From IMG/VR virus record IMGVR_UViG_3300026094_000022, positions 1 to 30,166 of that record: 30,166 bases of DNA; one strand, written 5' to 3'. This document shows positions 1 to 8,065 of this stretch, piece after piece. The notes under the pieces were generated by a model, which was not told the DNA's origin, did no database searches, and saw only the letters and a program-made list of their open reading frames with translations. Position 1 is the first letter of the stretch. Every line of letters begins with the position of its first letter. A program made the translations under genes and the position numbers. This DNA comes from a virus.

Positions 1-90
1 TAGGCGTCGGTAATACGTAAACCACCAGCGTCGGCGGCAATCCTTAAATGTTTGAATCTCTGAGTTAGATATTCTTACTGGCTCAGTCAT
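1..90 (-). CDS. Cas4/RecB-like PD-(D/E)XK exonuclease, N-terminal 30 codons only
   Basis: An ATG at 88-90 opens a frame that stays open to the left edge, giving 30 residues. They include SNSEIQTFKDCRRRWWF and then YYRRL, the usual N-terminal signature of phage Cas4/RecB-family nucleases (Ser-x-Ile, Phe, Cys-Arg-Arg, aromatic pair). In this family the first Cys can be one of four iron-sulfur ligands; the catalytic PD-(D/E)XK core would lie beyond the window. The start overlaps the helicase stop in an ATGA arrangement, a sign of translational coupling. Such nucleases make single-stranded ends for recombination, which fits the neighbouring helicase, RuvC and polymerase. The family call rests on a short but characteristic stretch. 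Confidence 0.6.
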   Translation of the reverse strand, partial: MTEPVRISNSEIQTFKDCRRRWWFTYYRRL

Positions 91-1898
91 TTCTTAAGCC
101 CTTCTACTAGTATTTTCTTTAGCTGGTCGCGGTCACGAACAACTTCTTCGAAGTTCTCAGACTTGGAGTCTAGAGCTTCAATGACCCTTTCTTCTATAGT
201 TCCTTCTGTAACATAGTCGTGAATCAGAACCGAGTCATGCTGTTCTGACCCAATGCGATGTACTCGGTCTAGAGCCTGCTTATAGTTAACTAGAGACCAA
301 GGTCTTTGAAGCATAACCAATCTCCTAGCTTTAGTCAAGGTAATACCGACACCGCCAGCTGCATCCGTAAATAGAATCCACTTAAGCTGACCTGCTTGAA
401 ACATATCGACAGCTGTCTGACGCTCTATGTCGTCTTGGTCTCCAGTGACCATCCCGTGAGGAATTTCTTCTTTATGTAGACGCTCGCTCAAAAGGTTGAG
501 TAGTTGTTTAGAAACTGCACAAACAGCTACGGAGTCACCACCAAAGTCGCCGTTTTTAATGTCATCCATAAGAGCGTCAACTTTACATGAAGGGTCTGAC
601 AATAAAACTTTTTCTTCACCGGATTCAGTCATTGTAATTTCTGCATATGCATTTGCAAACTGATTCAATCTCATTGTCTGAACCAAAGGGTCAGATGCAA
701 CAATTACATCTTCTTTACTATCTGTTTCGAACAAAGCAATCATTTTTTCAAGCATTTGCTTATAAGCCTTTGCTTGTTTAGCTCCCATTTCAACATCACG
801 ACGGTCATTAACAATCTCCGGTAGCCAAGGGAGAACCTTAGCCTTTAGCATTCTACGCATGCGCGGGTTAATGCTTGCATAAAACTCTTGTTCCATCTCT
901 GGCTTAAGTCCTAGGACCATCATTCCGCCAAAGTGGTTAGGAATAGTATCTACAAATCGGTCAATCCATTTGGTCTTACTGGGCCATTCTTCAGGCTTCA
1001 GCCAATGCAAGATTGGCCACAAGTCAACGACATCATTAGCAATCGGAGTTCCCGTCATTGCAATGCGGATATCTGCGCCTCCAGACGCTGCCCAAAGAGC
1101 TCTAGTCTGCTTGGACTTAGGGTCCTTAGAGCGGTGAATCTCATCAGCAACTACTGATTTAAAATCTAAATTATTTAGTTCTCGCTTATGTGCTTCACAG
1201 CGAGCCTCGCTAACTTTAGAATCGTGACCTCCACACTCAACACAGCGAGCTAGAGCTATAGAACCATAACCAACCAGCTTTGAATGAGTCCTCAAGGACT
1301 CCCAGTTCATTACGTAGACATCTGCTAATCCTGGTTCTAGTTGCTCACGACGCTTATTTGCAGAGCCCTTGACTACCTGGACAGATGCTTCTGGCCACCA
1401 CCTCTTAAATTCGCGCTCCCAGTTCTTCTTTAAAGTATTTGGGCAAACAATCATTGCCGGGAACACTTTTTCCCCCTGGTCTTTAAGTTTTTTCAAGGCT
1501 CTAATTGCCTGAGCAGTCTTACCAAGACCGGGCTCATCAGCAAGAAGAGCTTGTTTAGCAGTAGATAGAAATTGCACCCCTGCTCTTTGGTGAGGAAATA
1601 GGTCTTCATTGTCAGGGTCGCTAACCTCCTCAACCTCACGTAGGTCTAAGGCTGGTTGAACACGAGAAGCCTTCTCATTCTTTGCCCACTGACCGAGGTC
1701 ATCACCAATTGATAAGTACTCTTTAAATTGGCTACGAAGTGCCAAGCACCCTCCCCAAGAAAGAGGGATACGCCAGTTTTGCTTCTTTGCGTCCCAAGAT
1801 GCGCCAGGAAGACGTCTGCAAACTTCTTTAAACCGATATTCGGCATAAATATTTATGTGCTTGCCATCTTCAGCGATGTCTACTTTAACTTCTGACAA
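87..1898 (-). CDS. HARP-type SNF2/superfamily 2 DNA helicase
   Basis: This 603-aa SF2 ATPase probably remodels forked or annealed DNA during replication and recombination. Residues 15-60 resemble the HARP (SMARCAL1-like) module, with LPGASWDAKKQNWRIPL. The helicase core follows: HQRAGVQFL at about 103, Walker A DEPGLGKT at 121-128, DEIH at 252-255, TGTP at 282-285, and in the second RecA lobe TDAAGGVGIT near 511 and the arginine-finger motif QALDRVHRIG near 541. An insertion before motif II holds C219, C222, C234 and H237, a likely zinc site. The start is a TTG preceded at 5 bases by AGAGG. The stop overlaps the next gene by 4 bases. A 71-base AT-rich gap lies upstream. Confidence 0.9.
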   Translation of the reverse strand: MSEVKVDIAEDGKHINIYAEYRFKEVCRRLPGASWDAKKQNWRIPLSWGGCLALRSQFKEYLSIGDDLGQWAKNEKASRVQPALDLREVEEVSDPDNEDLFPHQRAGVQFLSTAKQALLADEPGLGKTAQAIRALKKLKDQGEKVFPAMIVCPNTLKKNWEREFKRWWPEASVQVVKGSANKRREQLEPGLADVYVMNWESLRTHSKLVGYGSIALARCVECGGHDSKVSEARCEAHKRELNNLDFKSVVADEIHRSKDPKSKQTRALWAASGGADIRIAMTGTPIANDVVDLWPILHWLKPEEWPSKTKWIDRFVDTIPNHFGGMMVLGLKPEMEQEFYASINPRMRRMLKAKVLPWLPEIVNDRRDVEMGAKQAKAYKQMLEKMIALFETDSKEDVIVASDPLVQTMRLNQFANAYAEITMTESGEEKVLLSDPSCKVDALMDDIKNGDFGGDSVAVCAVSKQLLNLLSERLHKEEIPHGMVTGDQDDIERQTAVDMFQAGQLKWILFTDAAGGVGITLTKARRLVMLQRPWSLVNYKQALDRVHRIGSEQHDSVLIHDYVTEGTIEERVIEALDSKSENFEEVVRDRDQLKKILVEGLKK

Positions 1899-1969
1899 AC
1901 TATCCTCTTCTCTTACTAACTACATATTATCATAAAAATCTAAAACTTACTGCATTTCTTGATAATAAC

Positions 1970-2425
1970 TTAAGAAAGGAGTCTAACAGGCTTCCAACCA
2001 GTTTTTGCAAGTCTAAGTAAGGCGTGTCTAATTGCATCTAATGCGTGACCAGCGCCGCCTTTATGCCAATATTCGAGCTGTTTTAAGGAGGGATTAGGGA
2101 AAAGACTTTTTGCATCAGAGGGATTTTGTAGGAAGATTGCGTCTGGATTTTTACCAGCATCTAACATGCACTGCTTTAGTACACCTATTTGCTCTAGAGA
2201 GTAAGGAGCCTGGCTATTTCTTACTGTTTGTTGGTTTATTAGGAACCTTTCACAGACAACATCTAGCTCATCGTAGTCAGCTAGAACCTGCCTTATAGGG
2301 CCTGCAAACTCTTCCTGTGTAAGTTCTAAAGAGAACTCCAAAACTGGCTCAGAATCGGTCTCACGGGTCATGAGAGCAACCCCTGACATCTTCCCCGGGT
2401 CAACTGCTAAGACTATTTGTTTCAT
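1970..2425 (-). CDS. ruvC: RuvC-like Holliday junction resolvase
   Basis: This 151-aa RNase H-fold nuclease probably resolves four-way junctions or branched replicating phage DNA. The three expected acidic sites are visible: AVDPG (Asp9) on the first strand, VCERF (Glu) in the middle, and GHALDAIRHAL (Asp) near the C-terminus. The frame is open further upstream inside the polymerase gene, but residues before MKQIVLAVDPG have no family resemblance. The ATG at 2423-2425 overlaps the polymerase stop by one base (TAATG), which is typical coupled reinitiation, so I choose that start. It lies between polymerase and helicase in one transcription unit. Confidence 0.88.
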   Translation of the reverse strand: MKQIVLAVDPGKMSGVALMTRETDSEPVLEFSLELTQEEFAGPIRQVLADYDELDVVCERFLINQQTVRNSQAPYSLEQIGVLKQCMLDAGKNPDAIFLQNPSDAKSLFPNPSLKQLEYWHKGGAGHALDAIRHALLRLAKTGWKPVRLLS

Positions 2426-4245
2426 TAGTATTTTGCACCCCAGTTCGCAAGCGGACCGTCTGCATCGGCGGTCAAAGGCACTGCCCAACTCTCGGTAGTG
2501 GTCATGCACTCTTTCACAATTTGCTTAATTTCCTCCGCATCAGACTTGTGCGCATTTAAAACAATTTCATCGTGAACAGGGACAATAAGGTTGTCCGTGA
2601 GGCCAGCTTGGTCTAATTTAATCAGATTAGATTTAAACACTTCAGCAGCGCCTCCTTGAATGAGGTAGTTCACAAGACGATAAACAGCATCATCCTCTGT
2701 GGGTATTTGGCGACCAGTCCAAGTCTTGACATAAGCTCTTCCCTCGGAATTGAGACGGTCTAACCCTTGATGCTCTATTTTCTTTTGGAACCTTGTCATG
2801 CCAGGAAATCTTTTATCGAACGCATTTGACACATCGCGCATCTGCGGCTCAGGCACACCCGCTGTAAGTGCTTGCTTGGAAACACCAGCGCCATATAGAC
2901 GTCCATACACGACACCTTTAATCAAGGCACGACGTTTGTCAGACTTTTGCATGGAAGGGTCGTTATAAATTTCCCTACCCATCTCAGTAAAAGGGTCAGA
3001 GCCTTCTGCGTCTGCTCGGAGGAAGAGCTGGATTAAGTTCGGGTCTTGAGAAAGGTCCGCAAACATTCGGAACTCAACCTGGTCAAGGTCCGAAGTAATA
3101 ATCATGTGGTCATCATCCTTTGGAAGAAAGGCCCTGCGTACTGTGTCACTGCCCTTAGGAAGTGTCTGCAAAGCCGGGTTTCTAATAGACATGCGACCAG
3201 TACGAGCACCCATTGTCATAATAGAAGGATGCAACCTTCCGTCTTGGTGGTCTTCTAAGAAGTTTAAGAAGTATGTGCCAGCAAGCTTGTCTGCTTTGCG
3301 TTGCTCAAGCATCAGTCCAGCAAGTTGCCTAACGGGCTCAGAACCCTCAATTGTAAATAGTTTTAACTGGTCAGCCGTGAGGGATGCTCGACCCGTAGGG
3401 GTGAAGGATGTAATCTCTGCGCCCAAAGTTTCTTGAAAAGTCTTTGCCATCTGAGGACCGCTGGTTATAGAAGCTCCGTAAGTCTTCTTAGTCCACTCCT
3501 TAGCCTGCTCTGTATATTGAATAAGCTCATCATATTTTTTCTGGGAGTAGTCTAAGTCAACACGGGCTCCATTGAGCTCCATCTGAGTGGCAACCCTGCG
3601 AGTATTCATCTCCAACTCATAGGGTGCGTGAAATATGCCGCCTGGCTGAACTAGTGGCCAAAAATGCTCAAATAGCCGTACTGTCAGAATTGTGTCAAGA
3701 GCACCATAAGCCCAGTAGGGTTCAAAACGGACAGGGATAGTTCCCCACGTCCAACCGTTCTCACGCTTGGCCTGGTCCAACCCATCCTGCATCATTGCAG
3801 CACTTGCATCTACATACTTACTTGCTAAAACTTTTAGCTTAGCTGGCTCGTCTGGATGAATCACTTGAGACATAATCATCGTGTCATGCGCGTTGTGCCA
3901 AGGAAGTTCCCACTCGCTCTGCGTCTCAAACCAAAGTGCCTCGAAGGCAATATTGTGGAATATGACTTTTCCATCATATTTATTCATCCCTTGATAGAAG
4001 ACGCCTTTCCAGGAATCCCACGGAATGGCCCAGCCCGTTTGGGCATCTCCTACTTGTACTAGTCGAATTTGGCCTTTCCAGGCATTTAGAGCATCTCGCC
4101 TATAGTCTCCGCCAGAGAGTTCACCTGTTTCTATATCAACGGCTACCGCATCGTTAGGGCGTCGTTGACCTAGCCAACGCAAGAAAGCGTCAGCTTCTTC
4201 CAAGCTGTCAACGAGTTTTACCTCAATATTGGATAAGTCTGCCAT
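2425..4245 (-). CDS. polA: Family A DNA polymerase with 3'-5' exonuclease
   Basis: This 606-aa replicative phage polymerase resembles the Klenow part of Pol I and lacks a 5'-3' nuclease domain. Proofreading motifs: DIETGE (Asp37, Glu39), FHNIAFE near 96, and YGALD ending in Asp184. Polymerase motif A is SDLDQVEFR (Asp386, Glu391), motif B is RRALIKGVVYGRLYG with Arg439, Lys443, Tyr447 and Tyr451, and motif C is VPVHDEIVL (His558, Asp559, Glu560). All catalytic residues are present. Tyr447 occupies the position of E. coli Phe762; T7 polymerase also has Tyr there. The ATG at 4243-4245 follows a GAGG stretch 13 bases after the previous stop. Confidence 0.95.
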   Translation of the reverse strand: MADLSNIEVKLVDSLEEADAFLRWLGQRRPNDAVAVDIETGELSGGDYRRDALNAWKGQIRLVQVGDAQTGWAIPWDSWKGVFYQGMNKYDGKVIFHNIAFEALWFETQSEWELPWHNAHDTMIMSQVIHPDEPAKLKVLASKYVDASAAMMQDGLDQAKRENGWTWGTIPVRFEPYWAYGALDTILTVRLFEHFWPLVQPGGIFHAPYELEMNTRRVATQMELNGARVDLDYSQKKYDELIQYTEQAKEWTKKTYGASITSGPQMAKTFQETLGAEITSFTPTGRASLTADQLKLFTIEGSEPVRQLAGLMLEQRKADKLAGTYFLNFLEDHQDGRLHPSIMTMGARTGRMSIRNPALQTLPKGSDTVRRAFLPKDDDHMIITSDLDQVEFRMFADLSQDPNLIQLFLRADAEGSDPFTEMGREIYNDPSMQKSDKRRALIKGVVYGRLYGAGVSKQALTAGVPEPQMRDVSNAFDKRFPGMTRFQKKIEHQGLDRLNSEGRAYVKTWTGRQIPTEDDAVYRLVNYLIQGGAAEVFKSNLIKLDQAGLTDNLIVPVHDEIVLNAHKSDAEEIKQIVKECMTTTESWAVPLTADADGPLANWGAKY

Positions 4246-4258
4246 ATGCCTCTACAAA

Positions 4259-4729
4259 TTATGGAATGATTTCATAATTGTAGATAGCATCTATACCTTT
4301 GTCAACCTTTGAGGCCCGCTCTAGTAATTTCCTTGCGACAGTAGTCAGATAGTGAGCACCACTATCTTGGTCATACTGATATAGGGCATCTAAGACTGCC
4401 TCAGGCTTATCGCTCACCTGAGCCCAGTAGCGGTATGTCTCTGGGAAAACAAGAGTTTCCTCGTCCGGGTCGCAGTCCGGGCAGGGTATGGCTTTATTTG
4501 ACAATTGTTCTGGTACAGATTCTTTAAGTTTATATTTAGAAGTTAGGCCGCATGTAGGACTGTGAAATATTAAAGAAACTCCCACCCGAGATAGAACATA
4601 AGAGCCGCTCTCGGTCCTATATAACTTAAACTCTATCCAACGCACAGAATCACTACGTTCCGAAGTAGATTCGGCTAATAAGGCACCTTCAAATTGAAGA
4701 GTCCTGCAGCCATCTTTAACTATATTCAT
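4259..4729 (-). CDS. Unknown protein with probable zinc site (156 aa)
   Basis: Function not recognised. The frame is open a little upstream, but the ATG at 4727-4729 starts just 5 bases after the preceding stop and gives 156 residues without overlap, so I choose it; no clear Shine-Dalgarno is visible. The first half is strand-rich. His56 and Cys60 (HSPTC) with Cys83 and Cys86 (CPDC) could bind zinc. The C-terminal third looks helical. Its place directly before the polymerase in the same transcription unit suggests a DNA-metabolism or regulatory role, but that is only context. Confidence 0.6.
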   Translation of the reverse strand: MNIVKDGCRTLQFEGALLAESTSERSDSVRWIEFKLYRTESGSYVLSRVGVSLIFHSPTCGLTSKYKLKESVPEQLSNKAIPCPDCDPDEETLVFPETYRYWAQVSDKPEAVLDALYQYDQDSGAHYLTTVARKLLERASKVDKGIDAIYNYEIIP

Positions 4730-4734
4730 AATTA

Positions 4735-5064
4735 CTATATAAAGTCTTGCTCGTTGCCTGCTTCTACCCAATGGCCTCGCATAAAGCTTCTAAAGTAAGA
4801 GACGCCAGCATGAAAATCTTGGTGTTTATCAGCGCTGACAGCATCTAAATCTTCGCTAAGTGTTGATAAAGAGTTTAAGTATGACTGTACATAGTCTCTA
4901 TATAGCGTGAAGTATGCTTCTAAATCGACTCCTGATAGTAACGCTTCATTGTAGCTAATTAGAGAAAAACTAACAACTTCTTCATTCTCTATAACTTTTC
5001 TAACTACAACAGGATACGGGATATCACTATACGAAGCTTCTACTGAGTACTCTACAGTTGCCAT
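4735..5064 (-). CDS. Unknown small acidic protein (109 aa)
   Basis: Function not recognised. The ATG at 5062-5064 is preceded by AAAGGA at suitable spacing and lies 10 bases after the fibre gene stop. The protein is acidic, soluble, with no membrane segment or signal peptide. Residues 1-35 look strand-rich and 45-75 helical (EAYFTLYRDYVQSYLNSL). Its position immediately after the tail fibre could mean a fibre-assembly chaperone, or it could be the first gene of the replication block. The sequence does not decide between them. Confidence 0.6.
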   Translation of the reverse strand: MATVEYSVEASYSDIPYPVVVRKVIENEEVVSFSLISYNEALLSGVDLEAYFTLYRDYVQSYLNSLSTLSEDLDAVSADKHQDFHAGVSYFRSFMRGHWVEAGNEQDFI

Positions 5065-5074
5065 ATTATGTCCT

Positions 5075-8065
5075 TTAGTCTTTTTCTTCTAATTTTTTCT
5101 TTAAATAGTCTATTTCATTTGACAATTCTTTAATCGAATTAATCAGCATGGGAATTAAAGCTGGATAATCTAAACCATAAATCTGCTCGTCTTCAGGCAA
5201 CTTATCAGTAAGATTTTGGTTTTTAAACGTGTGTAGCAAGTTAGATGGTTGTTTAATATCAAAATTGTCTATAAGTGTTTCTTCTACTTCCTGCGCCAAA
5301 AGACCATAATTTGCAGTTGTATCATCTGAGTCATCTGATTTTATATCATATTTAAACTCTACTGGACGTAACTTAGTAATAAAATCAAGGCCTAAGCTCA
5401 AGTCTTTTATGTCTTTCTTTAGTCGAGAATCCGAAAAAGACCTACGTAAATATCCATCGCTATCTAACCGTGCAGTTGCAGTTCCAGGGCCAGACAAACT
5501 GTTTACTCTAAGCGCACCGCTCCTTAACTCTAGACGCCTAGTTGTTGAACCGGGAAATAAGTACATTTCAGCACCATCACCGCTCGAAGTTTCCGAAGCC
5601 TCGAGCTTTATATAAGTACGGGCCATCCTTAGCTCACCCTGGGTTCGTCCGGTAAACCTAGGGGACTTGGCTCGAAAAGCAACAGGTGTCATATCTAATC
5701 CGGACCTATTTGAGTTGCCTAGCTCAAAATACACTGAGCCTTCTTGGAGTGCCATGTTCGTAGCAGACGAAGAACTTTGGACGGATAGCCCGGAGCCGTT
5801 GGCCTCTATTAGACCTCTATGATTGGTATTGCTATCTCCGCTATCAAAAAATTTAATGGTGTTGGTCGATTCAGAAAGAATTATCCGTTTAGGGTTGGTG
5901 GTACCAGTTGCCTTGGTCTGCACCCTACCGATTAGTGTGCGGCCCGTAATGGTTCCAGATTTTATATTGTCCGCATTTAGGTTTGAGACAGTTACTCGGG
6001 AAGCATCGATAGTTCCGGTTCTAATTTTGTCACCGTCAATTACGGTACCGGGAGCTTTAATATCTCTATCACTATTAAAAGCAATAAAGGTATTGGACGC
6101 TACTGTTGGCGAAAGAATTCCGCCTGGGCTAACTATTGTCTCTTTAATAGAACCACTTGGGGAGTTATTAATAATTCTTATTATGTCATCAGCACTAAGT
6201 TCGTTGTCAGGTATGTTATTAATCTGCTGGTTTACATAAGTAGTGGTAGCCAGAGAGTTTAAATTTATATTTCCTGAAGAAAATACAGCACCATCTGAAG
6301 CCCTGATTCGAAAAGTCCGTTCTCCGAATTGGTCATATGCCTCGAGACCGTTTTTAGTTAGAATAATGCCATTTTGGTCACTACCACTACCATCATTTAC
6401 ATTTGGACCGGTTTGAATCCCAAGTCCTGTAATTAGCTGACCGTCCAATGTACCGACATCAATTACATCAAATTTGACTGGCTTATCTACTTCTGCTGTA
6501 AAAGTAGATTGAGCAGATACTTCCGTATTTCCATGAACATCATTTAAAACAAATCGTACGTAGTACGCGTTTCCATCAGTTAAGTCATTAGCATTTAGTA
6601 CTAGATAGCCTCCTGGTTCAGCGGGAAAGCTACCATAAAAAGTACCCGTGCCTTCTTGGAAGGTACCATCTTGTATTGAAAAACCATTAATCGTTGATAG
6701 GTGAACCTCTATCTCATAAGCGTCTACAGCAGGGGGTAGGGTGCCGTCTGTTTGTAGGCCGTCCCAGCTGAAAGTGGGGGTCCCCAAATATTGAGATACC
6801 TGAGGAGCGGTAGGTGTTTTTATTTGCTTTGCAGCAGGGGTTATTTCAACATCTATCTCAGCGGGCTCCGAGAGAAGTCCTCCACTATCAACAGCATAAA
6901 CGCGGAATGTCACAGTCGCTACTGCTTGACCATTACGTTTTACCTCAAAGCCATCTTTTGTCCACTGAGTGTCGTCCCCCAAAATGACATCGCCTTTTTC
7001 AAATGGCTCTGATTCCGCGTACCTGTGCCATACCTGCACACCAAGTAAATCATCCAAAGGGTTGCCTTCTGCATTTGTAGTTGGATTAGACCAATTAAGA
7101 GTTACGCGTGCCACCCCGGCTGTAGTACCGTCCACAGCCCTACTCTCCGAATTACCAGTAAGGTTGGTCACTGGCCCTGGAGCCACACCGTCGTCACCTA
7201 CAAATTCGTTGAAAGATATCCACCTAATGTCTCTCCAAGTAAAAACCTGGTCGGTTGCCTCGCTGTTGTCTACCCAGGTGGCTCCATCTCTAACAAAGTT
7301 GTGAGCAACTGCATATACATGCCTAGTTACAGTAGTGACAGGGGTGGTATTAATTGGTTCAGCTAGAGGCGAGGAGATTTCATACTCGATAAAGTCAGTA
7401 TCTACGTTAGACAGTCTAAAGAGACCGTCTCTACCAAAAACGATAGGGTTTTCAATACCAAGCTCTACATAAACAACATCTCCAACTTTAAACTTGTGTT
7501 GCCCGGTAAGGCCGATTCTTATAGTGCTGTCAGAGCCTTCATAGCTAGCAATTTGCACTTTAGTTATAAGCTCGATTGGCTGAGATGTGCCCTCAGGTGC
7601 AGCAACATCAGTTGCATACAGAACTGAATTTATTAGCTCTGGTTCTTGGTCAGTAGGTGTGTATTGATAGTTCTTACGCTCATCGCCGTCCCATGGCTCC
7701 GAGCTCGCAGAAACAATAGTGAAATTATTTCCAGAGACTTCAAAGTCGGCATCAGCTGACCCATTTATACCGCTTACTTGGAAGCGGCCATCGGCTTTTG
7801 AACCGGGGTCAGCACCAAGAAATACCTCTACGCGGGGAGAGCTGCCTGATACGCCGCTTCCGTAAAGATACGCTTTCTCGACCGGTAGGTATTGATTTGG
7901 AGCAGAGTTAGAAACAATTACATCTACCGAATCTGCCAGCTCTTCGGCAGCAGCTTGCTCGCTAGAAGATAGTAAGTCAATGGGACGAAACTCTAAAGTT
8001 TTTACCCTACGGTCTAACGTACTTAGCAGATTAGTGAGCTTCCTGCGTCTTCTTCTAATTGCCAA
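5075..8065 (-). CDS. Tail fibre/tip protein with Fn3-like domains and S74 self-cleaving chaperone
   Basis: This 996-aa protein is likely the host-contacting tail tip or fibre. After a short basic, coiled-coil N-terminus comes a beta module near 180-235 (GQHKFKVGDVVYVE), then two fibronectin type III-like domains near 295-410 and 417-525. A fibre shaft follows, with TGTIDASRVTVSNLNADNI. The C-terminal 119 residues form a Peptidase_S74 intramolecular chaperone: SDSRLKKDI supplies the Ser and, five residues on, the Lys of the self-cleavage dyad. GLLAQEVEE and a terminal coiled coil follow. The chaperone trimerises the fibre and then cuts itself off. The start is TTG at 8063-8065, chosen from the ribosome site at 8074-8079; a TTG at 8074 would overlap that site. 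It overlaps the upstream stop by 11 bases. Confidence 0.88.
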   Translation of the reverse strand: MAIRRRRRKLTNLLSTLDRRVKTLEFRPIDLLSSSEQAAAEELADSVDVIVSNSAPNQYLPVEKAYLYGSGVSGSSPRVEVFLGADPGSKADGRFQVSGINGSADADFEVSGNNFTIVSASSEPWDGDERKNYQYTPTDQEPELINSVLYATDVAAPEGTSQPIELITKVQIASYEGSDSTIRIGLTGQHKFKVGDVVYVELGIENPIVFGRDGLFRLSNVDTDFIEYEISSPLAEPINTTPVTTVTRHVYAVAHNFVRDGATWVDNSEATDQVFTWRDIRWISFNEFVGDDGVAPGPVTNLTGNSESRAVDGTTAGVARVTLNWSNPTTNAEGNPLDDLLGVQVWHRYAESEPFEKGDVILGDDTQWTKDGFEVKRNGQAVATVTFRVYAVDSGGLLSEPAEIDVEITPAAKQIKTPTAPQVSQYLGTPTFSWDGLQTDGTLPPAVDAYEIEVHLSTINGFSIQDGTFQEGTGTFYGSFPAEPGGYLVLNANDLTDGNAYYVRFVLNDVHGNTEVSAQSTFTAEVDKPVKFDVIDVGTLDGQLITGLGIQTGPNVNDGSGSDQNGIILTKNGLEAYDQFGERTFRIRASDGAVFSSGNINLNSLATTTYVNQQINNIPDNELSADDIIRIINNSPSGSIKETIVSPGGILSPTVASNTFIAFNSDRDIKAPGTVIDGDKIRTGTIDASRVTVSNLNADNIKSGTITGRTLIGRVQTKATGTTNPKRIILSESTNTIKFFDSGDSNTNHRGLIEANGSGLSVQSSSSATNMALQEGSVYFELGNSNRSGLDMTPVAFRAKSPRFTGRTQGELRMARTYIKLEASETSSGDGAEMYLFPGSTTRRLELRSGALRVNSLSGPGTATARLDSDGYLRRSFSDSRLKKDIKDLSLGLDFITKLRPVEFKYDIKSDDSDDTTANYGLLAQEVEETLIDNFDIKQPSNLLHTFKNQNLTDKLPEDEQIYGLDYPALIPMLINSIKELSNEIDYLKKKLEEKD

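Noticed and set aside
1899-1969. Possible promoter in the AT-rich gap before the helicase (TATGAT on the minus strand at 1929-1934)
   Set aside because: A -10-like hexamer is present, but no -35 box at usual spacing was found. AT-rich gaps give such matches by chance.
2426-2509. N-terminal extension of the RuvC-like protein
   Set aside because: The extra 28 residues overlap the polymerase end in another frame and do not resemble the family; the TAATG-coupled ATG gives the normal RuvC start.
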